A stretch of DNA of 6,378 nucleotides, taken from assembly GCA_903828025.1 (NCBI GenBank), contig CAIKKO010000391.1, positions 1-6,378 of the forward strand, read 5' to 3'. The position numbers and the translations under genes were made by a program. A model generated the notes under the pieces. The model did not search any database, had not been told where the DNA came from, and saw only the letters and a program-made list of their open reading frames with translations. The stretch comes from an uncultured Sphingomonadales bacterium (lineage in GTDB: Bacteria > Pseudomonadota > Alphaproteobacteria > Sphingomonadales > Sphingomonadaceae). Below, piece by piece: positions 6,125 through 6,378 of the stretch (its first letter is position 1; each line of letters begins with the position of its first letter).

Positions 6125-6378
6125 GCGCCCACCAGCGCTGCCAGCACGCCGCGGTCGAAATGCTCCGGCGCAAAATCGCGCGCGCGGGCAAGCGCGGCGT
6201 CGGGATCGAAATGCGGCAGCCAGGCTTCCATCCGGCGCACCGCTTCTACCAGCGCCTCGGTGGTCTGCTCGTGGAAGAACAGGCCGGTGCGCTCAGCCAC
6301 CACGCTGTCAAGCGCGCCGCCGCGACCATAGGCGATCACCGGACGGCCAGAGGCCATGACCTCGACCGGGATTATGCC
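6121..6378 (-). CDS. Glycosyltransferase family 4, C-terminal part (gene runs off the right edge)
   Basis: Only the last 85 residues are in the window; the frame is open to position 6378. The visible start GIIPVEVMASGRPVIAYGRGG is the conserved end of the donor-binding domain of WbaZ-like GT4 enzymes, usually preceded by E-D-F. The second glutamate of the E-x7-E motif is present (codon 6363-6361), and the first lies beyond the edge. The remainder (ALDSVVAERTGLFF, then a helix with EALVEAVRRME and the terminal FAPEHFD) matches the usual C-terminal helices. This gene, the acyltransferase and the polymerase form a minus-strand run whose promoter lies outside the window. It should add a sugar to the same repeat unit. 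The ATG at 6357 is internal to the domain and is not the true start. Confidence 0.85.
   Translation of the reverse strand, partial: GIIPVEVMASGRPVIAYGRGGALDSVVAERTGLFFHEQTTEALVEAVRRMEAWLPHFDPDAALARARDFAPEHFDRGVLAALVGA

Noticed and set aside
1..6378. CRISPR array, insertion sequence with transposase, or tandem repeats
   Set aside because: No regularly spaced repeats, transposase-like frame or paired terminal inverted repeats were seen by reading through the window. The Ala/Val-rich GC tracts in the flippase gene are coding bias.

Overview
This is a GC-rich window from a polysaccharide (exopolysaccharide or surface glycan) biosynthesis locus. It most likely comes from an alphaproteobacterium of the order Sphingomonadales. 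That placement rests on the strong G/C preference at third codon positions, the frequent GTG starts, and the sphingomonad-like wording of several proteins (for example the HLGV..GRTSG..LGYSQ.AN block of the GT2 enzyme and the GIGPGSFRSSS block of the polymerase). It is inference by eye, not a database result.

Layout. Positions 1 to about 94 are a much less GC-rich leader (about 48% by hand count) that does not continue the neighbouring gene. From there a plus-strand arm runs: a family 2 glycosyltransferase lacking its N-terminal half (113-637), a family 4 glycosyltransferase (634-1728) and a Wzx-type flippase (1725-3218). These three are tied by two identical 4-base GTGA stop/start overlaps. 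After a 64-base gap comes a small exported protein with a GNAT-like body (3283-3885). A 114-base convergent spacer follows (3886-3999), holding an imperfect inverted repeat and a short block resembling the 3' end of a tRNA. The minus-strand arm, read from the right edge, holds the C-terminal end of another GT4 glycosyltransferase (6378-6121), a hexapeptide-repeat acyltransferase (6124-5570, ATGA overlap) and a Wzy/O-antigen-ligase-like membrane polymerase (5529-4000).

Together the genes fit a Wzx/Wzy-dependent pathway. Glycosyltransferases would build a lipid-linked repeat unit in the cytoplasm, the acyltransferase would decorate it, the flippase would move it across the inner membrane, and the Wzy-like protein would polymerise or ligate it in the periplasm. 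The initiating phosphoglycosyltransferase, the chain-length regulator/kinase and the outer-membrane exporter are not in the window. No complete novel system is evident. The items most worth a second look are the abrupt foreign junction at the left edge and the exported GNAT-like protein between the two arms.
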